This document shows, one piece after another, positions 1-6,585 of a stretch of DNA of 6,994 nt. The translations under genes were made by a program, and so were the position numbers. The DNA lies in NCBI GenBank assembly GCA_017964055.1, contig JAGCSS010000090.1, positions 1 to 6,994 of the forward strand, written 5' to 3'. This DNA is from Lachnospiraceae bacterium (lineage in GTDB: Bacteria > Bacillota > Clostridia > Lachnospirales > Lachnospiraceae). The stretch's first letter is position 1; each line of letters begins with the position of its first letter. The notes below the pieces were generated by a model that saw nothing but the letters and a program-made list of their open reading frames with translations, made no database searches and was not told the DNA's origin.

Positions 1-508
1 CATCGGTATAAAAATCCTCGTTATATGTCAGCAGCGGCACCTCGAGCAGAACGCTTAAGTATTCCTCTGAACCGCCGGTCCTGAGCTTATCCTTCATATC
101 GAAAGGGACATATTTAAACGCGAGCCTGTTCGGGATCAGATTCTCTGTCAGACTGCCGTCTCCGTTTGTGATAAAGAGCAGATCGCAGTCATAGCTTGCG
201 TTCGCGTGATTCTGTTTTATCTTTTCCGTCATTTCCTCGGCCCTGTAATAGTTTACTTCGACCAGCAGACCCGGATACTGTTTTTGAAAGGATTCGGCGA
301 CATCAAACAGTCTCGATGATACCGTATAAATGTTTAATACTCCCTCGCCTTTTGCAGCCTCATACAGCTCTTCGGCCGATTGTTTGGCGTCGAGCGCAGC
401 GTTCTTTTCCCAGGCCGACATCGCGTCCTTGGCCTCTTTTCCGCTGCAGCCGATGAGCATGACCAGACAAACGGACAGACTTAACAATACAGCAATCTTT
501 TTCAACAT
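1..508 (-). CDS. ABC transporter substrate-binding lipoprotein, Fe3+/polyamine-like class (C-terminus beyond window)
   Basis: The visible 169 codons start at ATG 508 and stay open to the left edge, so the gene is partial at its 3' end. The N-terminus is a lipoprotein signal peptide: Lys3-Lys4, a hydrophobic core, then a lipobox LIGC with the lipidated Cys at residue 21. The mature start is a short charged linker followed by an ELYEAAKGEG-VLNIYT segment and a FQKQYPGLLVEV segment. This pattern is typical of the FutA/FbpA/PotD-like periplasmic-binding superfamily (type II fold), where the first beta strand is followed by a helix and a 'YPG-x-x-V' strand. The later 'IPNRLAFKYVPF' region also fits. 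The protein should sit on the outer membrane face and deliver a ligand to an ABC permease. A start is well supported by AGGGGGA 7 nt upstream, and the gap to the kinase stop is 12 bp. Substrate (iron, polyamine, thiamine or phosphorylated sugar are all possible) cannot be told. Permease and ATPase genes are expected further left; that is inference. Confidence 0.8.
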   Translation of the reverse strand, partial: MLKKIAVLLSLSVCLVMLIGCSGKEAKDAMSAWEKNAALDAKQSAEELYEAAKGEGVLNIYTVSSRLFDVAESFQKQYPGLLVEVNYYRAEEMTEKIKQNHANASYDCDLLFITNGDGSLTENLIPNRLAFKYVPFDMKDKLRTGGSEEYLSVLLEVPLLTYNEDFYTD

Positions 509-520
509 GAACCATTCCCC

Positions 521-2221
521 CTATGCGAACCGCTTACAGCGAGGTATCTCCACTGTGATCTTAGTACCCTTGCCGGGCTCTGATCCTATGATTATACCAT
601 ATTCTTTCCCAAAATATGAATGAATTCTTCTTTCGATATTCACCAGCGCCACATGCGAGAGTCCTTCGACCTCCACATCACCCGCATCGGCATTGGCTAT
701 ATTCTCCCTCAATTCGGTGAGCGCCGCCGCGCTCATGCCGCATCCGTTGTCTTCGATCACGAACCTGACTTTATCACCTGCGATCTCGCTGAAGAGATGG
801 ACCTCACCGACGCTCTCTGCCGCTCCTCCGATGATGCCGTGAACGATACTGTTCTCGATGATCGGCTGCAGCAGCATCCTCGGCAGTTCTATCTCTTCGA
901 GCTCATCAACCATGTCAATGTCGACCGTGAACCTGCCCGGATAGCGGATCTCCATGATCTCGGCATATTTGGACAGCACAAAGAACTCATCCATTCCGCT
1001 GATAAATGAATCTCCCGCATTGGCATAGCGGAGCAGGAAGGACAATCCGTCACACAGCAGACCTGCTCTCTCGTTTTCACCCGATACCGACAGGGCCTTG
1101 ATGATATTTAATATATTGACCGTGAAATGCGCACTGATCTGCTTTTTAAGCGAAACGATAAGTGCTTTCTGTTTTTTGAGTTCAGCTTCCTGAAGCGAGA
1201 AGGATGCCTCGAAGACTTCCTTTTCCTTTTGCTCGATACGCTCTACCATGTCATTGATGCCGCGTACCAGACCGTCAAAATGCTCCATGCCGGTGAGAGG
1301 CAGCTGCTCTCCTTTTCCGCCCTCAAAGCCCTCAACCTCGGTGATGACGGACTGGATCGGCGAAAAGAACTTCTTTCGCCATGAGTAAAGAAATACCTCC
1401 AGAATGGCAAAAAGTATCAGCGCCATGATCAGCATCGCGACAAAGAATATGATACTGATAGACCGGTTGGAATCCTCATATGAGACCAGCAGGCCGAAGG
1501 GCGTAACCCCGACCTTCCTGTACAGACGGTATTTCGATTCCGACTCGATGACCGACGCGTCTTTGTCGATATAATCGGGATAGTTCGACAAAATGACCCG
1601 TCCGTCCGCAGCCAGCGCGATCCTTAAGTTTTCATCCTTGCCCGCCAGCTCGAACAATCGGTAGACTTCCGCTTCCTCCGTCAGGATAACTACTCCGCCT
1701 ATCTTTTTATTCACATCGTAAATGTCCGAAACATAACCGATATAGTTTTTTTCCTCAACCTTGATCCGGATCTGGCTTTTCAGTCCGCCATGCTCCACCG
1801 ACTGGATCACATATTTGACGCTCGTATTGTCCAGATTCCCTGCGAATCTGTAAAAATCCCCTGCGACACTGTAAACTATCAGGTTGTCGACAAACATATC
1901 GTCCTGTGCCAGCTGCTCGATCTTCGCCTCGACTTTTCCGGCATATTCCACGACCGCGGAATGATCCGTCTGCCTGAGGATCTCCTTAACGCCCTCATCG
2001 TGTTTTATCGCAAAAGAAACCTCTTCCAGATTAAGGAACGACTTCTCCATCTCGGAGATGATCTGCCGCGACACATGTTCCATGCTGCGCGTAACCTGCC
2101 TCATGATGATGCGGTTTATAACCGCATAGAAAAGAAACCACATGAAGATCATTGCGGCGCTAAGACTGAGCACGGTCAGTGTCAGTTCTCTGATCAAAGG
2201 TTTCCGTTCTTTTTTATTCAC
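521..2221 (-). CDS. YesM/LytS-type membrane sensor histidine kinase
   Basis: This 566-residue protein has a transmembrane segment at about residues 12-36, an extracytoplasmic sensor region (about 40-252), a second transmembrane segment (about 255-279) and a HAMP-like linker (about 280-335). A charged, coiled-coil-like helix leads into the phosphoacceptor domain. The phosphoacceptor motif QISAHFTVNILN places His at 365 with Asn369 and Asn372. The ATP-binding domain shows an N box (ENSIVHG, Asn457), a G1 box (DNGCGM, 491-496) and a terminal GKGTKITVEIP strand, as in the His_kinase plus HATPase_c architecture. It should autophosphorylate and pass phosphate to the AraC-type regulator two genes upstream. 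The family consensus is QINPHFLYNTLN, so Pro, Leu and Tyr of the box are replaced, although all expected core residues (Q, H, F, both N) remain. The start is GTG at 2221 with AAAGGAAAA upstream, overlapping the stop of the preceding gene. The signal sensed is unknown; the neighbouring anchored binding protein may supply it. Confidence 0.93.
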   Translation of the reverse strand: MNKKERKPLIRELTLTVLSLSAAMIFMWFLFYAVINRIIMRQVTRSMEHVSRQIISEMEKSFLNLEEVSFAIKHDEGVKEILRQTDHSAVVEYAGKVEAKIEQLAQDDMFVDNLIVYSVAGDFYRFAGNLDNTSVKYVIQSVEHGGLKSQIRIKVEEKNYIGYVSDIYDVNKKIGGVVILTEEAEVYRLFELAGKDENLRIALAADGRVILSNYPDYIDKDASVIESESKYRLYRKVGVTPFGLLVSYEDSNRSISIIFFVAMLIMALILFAILEVFLYSWRKKFFSPIQSVITEVEGFEGGKGEQLPLTGMEHFDGLVRGINDMVERIEQKEKEVFEASFSLQEAELKKQKALIVSLKKQISAHFTVNILNIIKALSVSGENERAGLLCDGLSFLLRYANAGDSFISGMDEFFVLSKYAEIMEIRYPGRFTVDIDMVDELEEIELPRMLLQPIIENSIVHGIIGGAAESVGEVHLFSEIAGDKVRFVIEDNGCGMSAAALTELRENIANADAGDVEVEGLSHVALVNIERRIHSYFGKEYGIIIGSEPGKGTKITVEIPRCKRFA

Positions 2222-2233
2222 AGCTGTTTTCCT

Positions 2234-3622
2234 TTATTCTCCGTTATTGTTCGAAGCCCGGCTATCGTCCCTGTAAAACTGCTCGTAGGTCCTTACCGCT
2301 CTGGCATCAAGGTACTCAACGATATTATTGCCGCCGTTCCAGGCTACCGCGTCGGAATACTCCCCGGGCAGGTACATCGGACCTGTTCCCATATAATTCT
2401 TGTTCTGGATCTTGCCCGTCAGGTATTCCAGTGTCGTTATCCGGGCTTTGGTCCCGTAACCCGAGAGTTCACCGTTTACCGCTTTTCTCCAGTCCGTATT
2501 CTCCTCACCGAAGCATGAGATCAGTGAACCCTCGAGAGAAAGCATGGCCTCCATCAGTTTAAACGCCTCGTCTTTGTGCTTTGCGTTCGCCGGTATGAAA
2601 CCGCCGATAAAGACCTCATTGTCCAGAGCGATCGCGTTCCGCGCGCCTCCGGGACCTTTGAGCGGCGGTACCTGAATGAATCTTATCAGCACATCCTCAC
2701 AGTTCGGATAAACTATATCTGCGATACTTTTCGATGTAAACGCGCCGACCAGGTCGTCCGGAGCATTTACCAGCTCCCTGACCTGTCTCAGGCTGTACTC
2801 ATCGCAGACACCGGAGAGCAGCCCTTCCTCATTCAGAATCCTGCAGTACTCCAGCCCGTCTTCATAGTCCTTATCACTGTTCCCGATAATACGGTCCTTT
2901 GTCGGATCGACATATGAAAATGCGTTGAGTAAAAAGAATCGGCTTCGGTACGGAACATCCGTATCGTTTGATATCAGCGGTATCTCATCATGCATGCCGT
3001 TTCCGTTCGGATCCATATCCCTGAATGCGGTAAGCACTCTTTCCAGATCATCCGTTGTCTCCGGGACCTGAAGCGACAGCTTTTTGAGCCACCCGATATT
3101 GATCCACAGTACCTGCATATTGCTTTGCTTTTTGCCGGTATCGATCCTGGGCACAAAAAGAAGGCGGCCGTCGAAGTCCTCATTCAATGCTCCCACACCT
3201 TCAGCTTCGTTCAATACCCGCCTCAGCTGCGTACCCTCTGCCGCGCGATCCGTCAGATCCTCGATCAGGCCGTCATTCGCGAACGAAACCATTGTATCCC
3301 TGTCGATGTAATGCTTGTCACCCGGCAGCAGGACCGCGTCCGCGCGTCCTTCAGCGGCATGCAGCATAGTCGAAAGGTATTCCTCTTCATAGCCTTCCGA
3401 GATCGTAACGAACTCTATATCATAGCCGGTCTTTTCACGCAGCCAGTTCGTGTAATAATTGGTATCATAGTTCTGAACATATTCGTTATGCGGTACCGCA
3501 ACGGTTATTTTGACCGGCTTTTTTTCGGGTTTGAGCAGCACAAAAAGAAATCCCGACACGATCACCGGGATCATCAACGCAAAAACTGTAATACCGATCC
3601 TGTAGCGTTTATTTTCTTTCAC
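2234..3622 (-). CDS. Membrane-anchored extracellular solute-binding protein (LplA/AlgQ-like)
   Basis: The 462-residue protein belongs to the large sugar-type solute-binding family (COG1653-like). Visible landmarks are a WINIGWLKKLSL segment (about 173-184), then VPETTDDLERVLTAF and the loop DPNGNGMHDEIP (204-215). That loop is the EF-hand-like calcium site known from the alginate-binding proteins AlgQ1/AlgQ2 and from LplA homologues; Asp204, Asn206, Asn208, Asp212 and Glu213 are the likely ligands. A late FGEENTDW motif also matches the family. The N-terminus has basic residues followed by a hydrophobic stretch (about 9-30) with no lipobox cysteine and no clear signal peptidase site, so it is read as a signal anchor leaving the domain tethered outside the cell. 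The start is GTG at 3622 with a GTGGGA site 7 nt away. It lies 20 bp after the regulator and 12 bp before the kinase. Position and anchoring suggest an accessory sensor rather than a transport receptor, but transport is not excluded. The ligand is probably an oligosaccharide or sugar derivative, from family knowledge only. Confidence 0.88.
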   Translation of the reverse strand: MKENKRYRIGITVFALMIPVIVSGFLFVLLKPEKKPVKITVAVPHNEYVQNYDTNYYTNWLREKTGYDIEFVTISEGYEEEYLSTMLHAAEGRADAVLLPGDKHYIDRDTMVSFANDGLIEDLTDRAAEGTQLRRVLNEAEGVGALNEDFDGRLLFVPRIDTGKKQSNMQVLWINIGWLKKLSLQVPETTDDLERVLTAFRDMDPNGNGMHDEIPLISNDTDVPYRSRFFLLNAFSYVDPTKDRIIGNSDKDYEDGLEYCRILNEEGLLSGVCDEYSLRQVRELVNAPDDLVGAFTSKSIADIVYPNCEDVLIRFIQVPPLKGPGGARNAIALDNEVFIGGFIPANAKHKDEAFKLMEAMLSLEGSLISCFGEENTDWRKAVNGELSGYGTKARITTLEYLTGKIQNKNYMGTGPMYLPGEYSDAVAWNGGNNIVEYLDARAVRTYEQFYRDDSRASNNNGE

Positions 3623-3642
3623 TCTGCCGTCCCACTACGGTA

Positions 3643-4389
3643 TCAGCGCTCTCCGGCATACTGGCTCGGAGCCACTCCGTAATAACCCTTGAATACTTTG
3701 TTGAAATAAAAATAGTCCTTATATCCGCACTCAACCGCCACATTTTTCAATGAGCAGTTCTTATCCTTCATCAGCTCCGCGGCATGCTCCATCCTTACTT
3801 TGGTCACAAAGCAGGTCAGCGTCGTATTATGGCATTTGGCGAACAGATTGCAGATATAGCCCGCACTGAGGCCAAACTTTTTTGACAGCTGATTAAGAGT
3901 GAATTTCTCCGCGAAGTTTGCTTTTACATATTCGATCAGCTCCGAGAACGCAGGATTGACCAAAGAGCAGTCGATTACATCACTTGTTCCGGATGCAGCC
4001 GCAAACGGTTTCTTTTTCGCCAGTTTCCCTGCCAGTTTCTCGAGAACCAGCTGAACCTCCTGTATCTGCAGGGGCTTTAGCAGATAGTCAAAGCCTTCCT
4101 GCTGGAAAAAAGTCCTGGCGTCCTCAAAATTACCGTACGCGCTCAGCATGACGAATTCAACGTCAAATCCCGCTTCCCTGATCGTTCTCATAAACGAATG
4201 TCCGTCCATCTGCGGCATCCTCAGATCCGAGAAAACCACGTCCGGCTTCAGCTCCAGTATCCTGTCGACCGCCTTATCGGGATTCGTGTCCATACCTATG
4301 ACTTCAAAACCGTTGTCCATCCACGGTACAGTCTGCTCTATCTGCTTCAGTATTATCTCTTCATCGTCTACCAGGAAAACCTTCCACAT
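3643..4389 (-). CDS. AraC-family two-component response regulator (YesN-like, short form)
   Basis: The 248-residue protein has an N-terminal receiver domain (about 1-125) and a C-terminal AraC-type double helix-turn-helix (about 147-246). Receiver residues are all visible: acidic pair Asp8/Asp9, phosphoacceptor Asp55 in FSDLRMPQMDG, Ser83 in VMLSAYGNF, and Lys105 in LLKP. The DNA-binding part shows FTLNQLSKKFGLSAGYICNL (first HTH), then VAVECGYKDYFYFNKVFKGY and the ending GVAPSQYAGER, which matches the AraC signature 'G-Y-x-D-x-x-Y-F-x-x-x-F-K-x-x-x-G-x-x-P-x-x-Y'. It lacks the long middle region of many YesN proteins (about 500 residues), so the two domains are joined by a short linker rich in Lys and Ala. 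ATG 4389 is preceded by GGAGGG at 6 nt spacing. It probably regulates its own operon and downstream uptake genes; no operator was identifiable. Partner kinase is most likely the YesM-type kinase in the same operon. Confidence 0.95.
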   Translation of the reverse strand: MWKVFLVDDEEIILKQIEQTVPWMDNGFEVIGMDTNPDKAVDRILELKPDVVFSDLRMPQMDGHSFMRTIREAGFDVEFVMLSAYGNFEDARTFFQQEGFDYLLKPLQIQEVQLVLEKLAGKLAKKKPFAAASGTSDVIDCSLVNPAFSELIEYVKANFAEKFTLNQLSKKFGLSAGYICNLFAKCHNTTLTCFVTKVRMEHAAELMKDKNCSLKNVAVECGYKDYFYFNKVFKGYYGVAPSQYAGER

Positions 4390-4390
4390 G

Positions 4391-4564
4391 TCATGCCCTC
4401 CGTCTCTTTAATTGCAAAGCGATCTTCCGACCCATGATCATAGTATCCCACAAAGTGCAGAAATCATATGGAGCAAACTCATATCTGTTGGTAAAATCTT
4501 ATTGTCGCTCGTTGGCAAAGGCTTCCTCCCACGCCGCTTTATTTCCTTCGATATACTTTTCCAT
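4391..4564 (-). pseudogene. Probable remnant of a small-molecule methyltransferase gene (21-codon ORF plus in-frame tail)
   Basis: After the S51-methyltransferase gene, a good Shine-Dalgarno site (AGGGGA, 4 nt before ATG 4564) opens a frame that stops at TAA 4499-4501 after 21 codons. The peptide begins MEKYIEGNKAAWEEAF. That start resembles the N-terminus of some clostridial class I SAM-dependent methyltransferases, which often begin with 'YIE-x-N-K-x-A-W-E-E-A-F'; this match is from memory. Past the stop, the same frame continues open for 34 further codons to a TGA directly before the regulator start. The tail contains DTMIMGRKI, which could be a methyltransferase C-terminal strand, but an open run of 34 codons is not rare by chance. 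The best reading is a gene that lost its middle, by internal deletion, leaving the first codons and perhaps the end. Alternatives are a genuine short ORF or leader peptide before the regulator operon. Confidence 0.45.
4396..4401 (-). promoter_or_regulatory. Ribosome-binding site of the response regulator
   Basis: GGAGGG lies 6 nt before ATG 4389. It fixes this start over an out-of-frame ATG 5 nt further upstream (4394). The TGA that ends the upstream remnant frame sits at 4391-4393, one base before the start, which would allow translational coupling if that frame were translated. Confidence 0.7.
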
Positions 4565-4575
4565 ATTTTCCCCTA

Positions 4576-6000
4576 TCAATACTTTCTGGTTATATACAGT
4601 ACATATGTATCGTTGAATACGATCCTGTTCCCGGCCTCTAAAACAGCATTCTTAAGACCTTCAAAGAACTCCGTCCGTACAGGTTCGGGCAGAACGATAT
4701 GGTCGCAGTGTGTTCCCGAAAACTCAACGTATTCGTCCGCGGTAAACACCCGCCGGCCTTTGAATTCATACTTTTTCACATCGGAATAACCGTATTCCGG
4801 CGCGGCGGTATAACGGAACTTTCCGTGCGTATACGGAATATCCGGTTTGTAATACTTATCGTACAGTTTCTGGATCCTCTCATACAGCGGCTCATTATCC
4901 GATCTGTATTCGGATGAGGTCATCATCATGGCAAGCGTTCCGCCCGGTTTCAGGAGTTCAAAAGTCTTGGAAAACGCGATCTCTTCGGGGATCCACTGTA
5001 TCGTGGCCGCCGAATAGATCATATCAAACTTCATATCACAGAAATCGTGCGTGATGAAGTCATCGTTCACTATATTGAAGTTCGGAAGCCTTCCGTACTT
5101 TTCTTTCATTTTCCGGTACAGGTGCTCACCGAGTTCGATCGCATGATATTCACAACCGCTTGCAAGTACCGGCTCCGTAGCCTGTCCCGTTCCCGGTCCG
5201 ATCTCCAGCACTCTCTTTCCCGGTCCGATCCCTGCCCGGTCGATCAGAAGATCAAACAATTCTTTGCTGTATCTGGGACGGAATCTGTCGAACTGCTCGG
5301 GGATCATATCAACAACTCTGCGGAACTCATCCTGTTCCAGTTCCTTTATGTCCTCGTCCGAAAGAAGTCTGAATTCCCGGTCCTTTACACGATAGATATT
5401 TCCGACGGTGTCTGTCTTGCCGCCTTTAATGAAAAAGGCGCTCATATCCTCCATCGCGTAAACCGTGCGGGTTTCGGACATCTTAAGTGTCTGCCCGCAT
5501 CGCCAGGTATCGTTCGGATCATGATGGCAGGTCACGGTGATGTTCGTAAACCCAAGCCCGGGAAAGGGCTCCAACGAATCAATGAAGTCCACCGTTTCCC
5601 TTGCCATGTTCATGGAACCCGCGCTCACGCCGAAGATCGCCGCATGACAATCAAGCAATGTTTCATAGCAGCCCTTCTCTCTGATCAGCTCCAGCTGTTC
5701 TTGGCAGGCTCCGCCTCCCATAAGGAATATGCAGTCGGCATTCTCTACAAGCCTCTTTGCTTCCGCAGGGTCGGTCCGCTTATCTATCACGCAGTGCTTC
5801 TCAAACGCAAGCCCCTGCTCGGCAAACATCTCATGCATGCCGTTTGAGTCTCGGTCGTTTTGCTCATAGTCAAGCGGGCGGGCTGTGATAAAAACAATGC
5901 TTTTTCGCACAGTCAGTTCATCCCGAAGGCGTTTTGTTATCTCTTCCGAAAAATGATGGTCCGGAAAACCGCTGAATACCCCCAATAATTCCTTTCTCAT
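4576..6000 (-). CDS. Fusion protein: peptidase E/S51-like domain plus class I SAM-dependent methyltransferase
   Basis: The 474-residue protein has two domains. Residues 1 to about 216 match the peptidase S51/class I glutamine amidotransferase-like fold (PepE, cyanophycinase relatives). There is an FLMGGGACQEQ segment (92-102), the nucleophile elbow GVSAGS with Ser126, a conserved His region (His159/His160, CHHDPND), and a YAMEDMSAFF strand holding Glu184/Asp185. PepE uses Ser, His and Glu, so a triad is plausible. Residues about 226-474 are a Rossmann methyltransferase: an entry MIPEQFDRFRPRYSKELFD, motif I VLEIGPGTGQ (264-273), acidic Glu289 for the ribose, and post-I FDMIYSAATIQWIP, followed by LLKPGGTLAM. 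The start is ATG 6000 with AGGGGGAG upstream. Internal Met232 (position 5307) begins a typical standalone methyltransferase N-terminus but has no Shine-Dalgarno site, so a true fusion is preferred. The methyl acceptor and the S51 substrate are unknown. It could be a single-gene version of two adjacent genes. Confidence 0.88.
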   Translation of the reverse strand: MRKELLGVFSGFPDHHFSEEITKRLRDELTVRKSIVFITARPLDYEQNDRDSNGMHEMFAEQGLAFEKHCVIDKRTDPAEAKRLVENADCIFLMGGGACQEQLELIREKGCYETLLDCHAAIFGVSAGSMNMARETVDFIDSLEPFPGLGFTNITVTCHHDPNDTWRCGQTLKMSETRTVYAMEDMSAFFIKGGKTDTVGNIYRVKDREFRLLSDEDIKELEQDEFRRVVDMIPEQFDRFRPRYSKELFDLLIDRAGIGPGKRVLEIGPGTGQATEPVLASGCEYHAIELGEHLYRKMKEKYGRLPNFNIVNDDFITHDFCDMKFDMIYSAATIQWIPEEIAFSKTFELLKPGGTLAMMMTSSEYRSDNEPLYERIQKLYDKYYKPDIPYTHGKFRYTAAPEYGYSDVKKYEFKGRRVFTADEYVEFSGTHCDHIVLPEPVRTEFFEGLKNAVLEAGNRIVFNDTYVLYITRKY

Positions 6001-6003
6001 TCT

Positions 6004-6011
6004 CTCCCCCT
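6004..6011 (-). promoter_or_regulatory. Ribosome-binding site of the S51-methyltransferase fusion
   Basis: AGGGGGAG stands 3 nt before ATG 6000 when counted from its end and fixes the start of the fusion gene. The whole gap to the preceding acetyltransferase stop (6044) is only 43 bp and shows no clear hairpin or promoter, so co-transcription is likely. Confidence 0.6.
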
Positions 6012-6043
6012 AATTCTCCCAAAATGTAAACAGATCCCTGCTC

Positions 6044-6556
6044 CTATTTTCCTGCCTCTGCCCTATGGATCACGGAAACATGCGTGATCTTGTTTGCCTC
6101 GTCGGGATACTCTTTTTCAAAATGCATGCCTATTGCTTCCGCTGTTTTGTAGGATGCCACATTCGTATATTTACAGTACGAATACAACGACGGATAATCC
6201 GTATTCTCAAAAGCCCAATCCCTGACGGCCAGAGCGGCTTCTTTTGCATAGCCTTGTTTCCAGTGCTTTTTATGAATATGGTAACCTATCTCCGGCAGTT
6301 TTTCTCCGTCAATATTCTGTATCGTAATGCCGCAATCCCCGATGAATTCACCGGTCTCCTTTAATACGACCGCCCACAATCCGAATCCGTACCGGGCATA
6401 GTTCTCCAAATTCCATTCGATCCAGCGCCTTGTCCATGCCTCATCAAACGGTGCCGGGTAATGCTGCATCGTCTCGGCATCCGACATGATTTCATACAGT
6501 GCGTCAAAATCATCCATCGTATACTCCCGCAGCAGGAGTCTTTCTGTTTCTATCAT
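6044..6556 (-). CDS. GNAT-family N-acetyltransferase (RimJ/RimL type)
   Basis: The protein has 170 residues from ATG 6556. It opens with IETERLLLREYTMDDFDALY, the classic start of RimJ/RimL-like acetyltransferases, continues with a 'WAVVLKETGEFIGDCGI' strand pair, then EIGYHI and the acetyl-CoA loop KQGYAKEA (the Q-x-x-G-x-A variant of the P-loop). The C-terminal part YTNVASYKTAEAIGM is the conserved helix after the cofactor site (N-x-x-S-x-x-x-x-E-x-x-G-M). It transfers acetyl from acetyl-CoA to an amine on a protein, an antibiotic or a small molecule; the substrate cannot be read. A longer open frame up to 6610 adds 18 residues, but it would overlap the upstream gene, and AAAGGAGGGG lies directly before ATG 6556, so the shorter start is chosen. 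The gap to the upstream gene is then 29 bp, and 43 bp separates it from the fusion gene downstream. Confidence 0.93.
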   Translation of the reverse strand: MIETERLLLREYTMDDFDALYEIMSDAETMQHYPAPFDEAWTRRWIEWNLENYARYGFGLWAVVLKETGEFIGDCGITIQNIDGEKLPEIGYHIHKKHWKQGYAKEAALAVRDWAFENTDYPSLYSYCKYTNVASYKTAEAIGMHFEKEYPDEANKITHVSVIHRAEAGK

Positions 6557-6559
6557 GAT

Positions 6560-6569
6560 CCCCTCCTTT
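6560..6569 (-). promoter_or_regulatory. Ribosome-binding site that decides the acetyltransferase start
   Basis: AAAGGAGGGG is a near-perfect anti-16S match with the GGAGG core 5 nt from ATG 6556. It supports the 170-residue form over the 188-residue extension that begins at 6610. Confidence 0.8.
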
Positions 6570-6585
6570 ATTGAAACCCTTTCAC

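Noticed and set aside
1790..2518. A 242-codon plus-strand open frame crossing the kinase/binding-protein junction
   Set aside because: It spans the ends of two well-supported minus-strand genes and has no motif or believable ribosome-binding site.
2990..3682. A 230-codon plus-strand open frame
   Set aside because: Antisense to the anchored binding protein, whose motifs (the calcium loop, for example) are clear. No recognisable domain on the plus strand.
4434..4441. A short palindrome, ATGATCAT, upstream of the regulator
   Set aside because: Eight bases, no repeat copy seen nearby and no loop, so it is not credible as an operator or terminator.
4550..4579. A possible minus-strand promoter, TTGATA and TATATC with 18 bp spacing, before the regulator operon
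   Set aside because: The hexamers are imperfect and overlap the stop codon of the fusion gene and the start of the remnant. In AT-rich stretches such pairs arise by chance, so it is not listed as a feature.
5047..5847. A 266-codon plus-strand open frame
   Set aside because: It lies wholly antisense to the S51-methyltransferase fusion, shows no family motif and has a composition expected from a reverse-complement shadow, with many His, Arg and Leu.
6001..6043. The gap between acetyltransferase and fusion gene, checked for a terminator or promoter
   Set aside because: No GC-rich hairpin with a T-run and no paired -35/-10 hexamers; only the ribosome-binding site of the fusion gene is supported.
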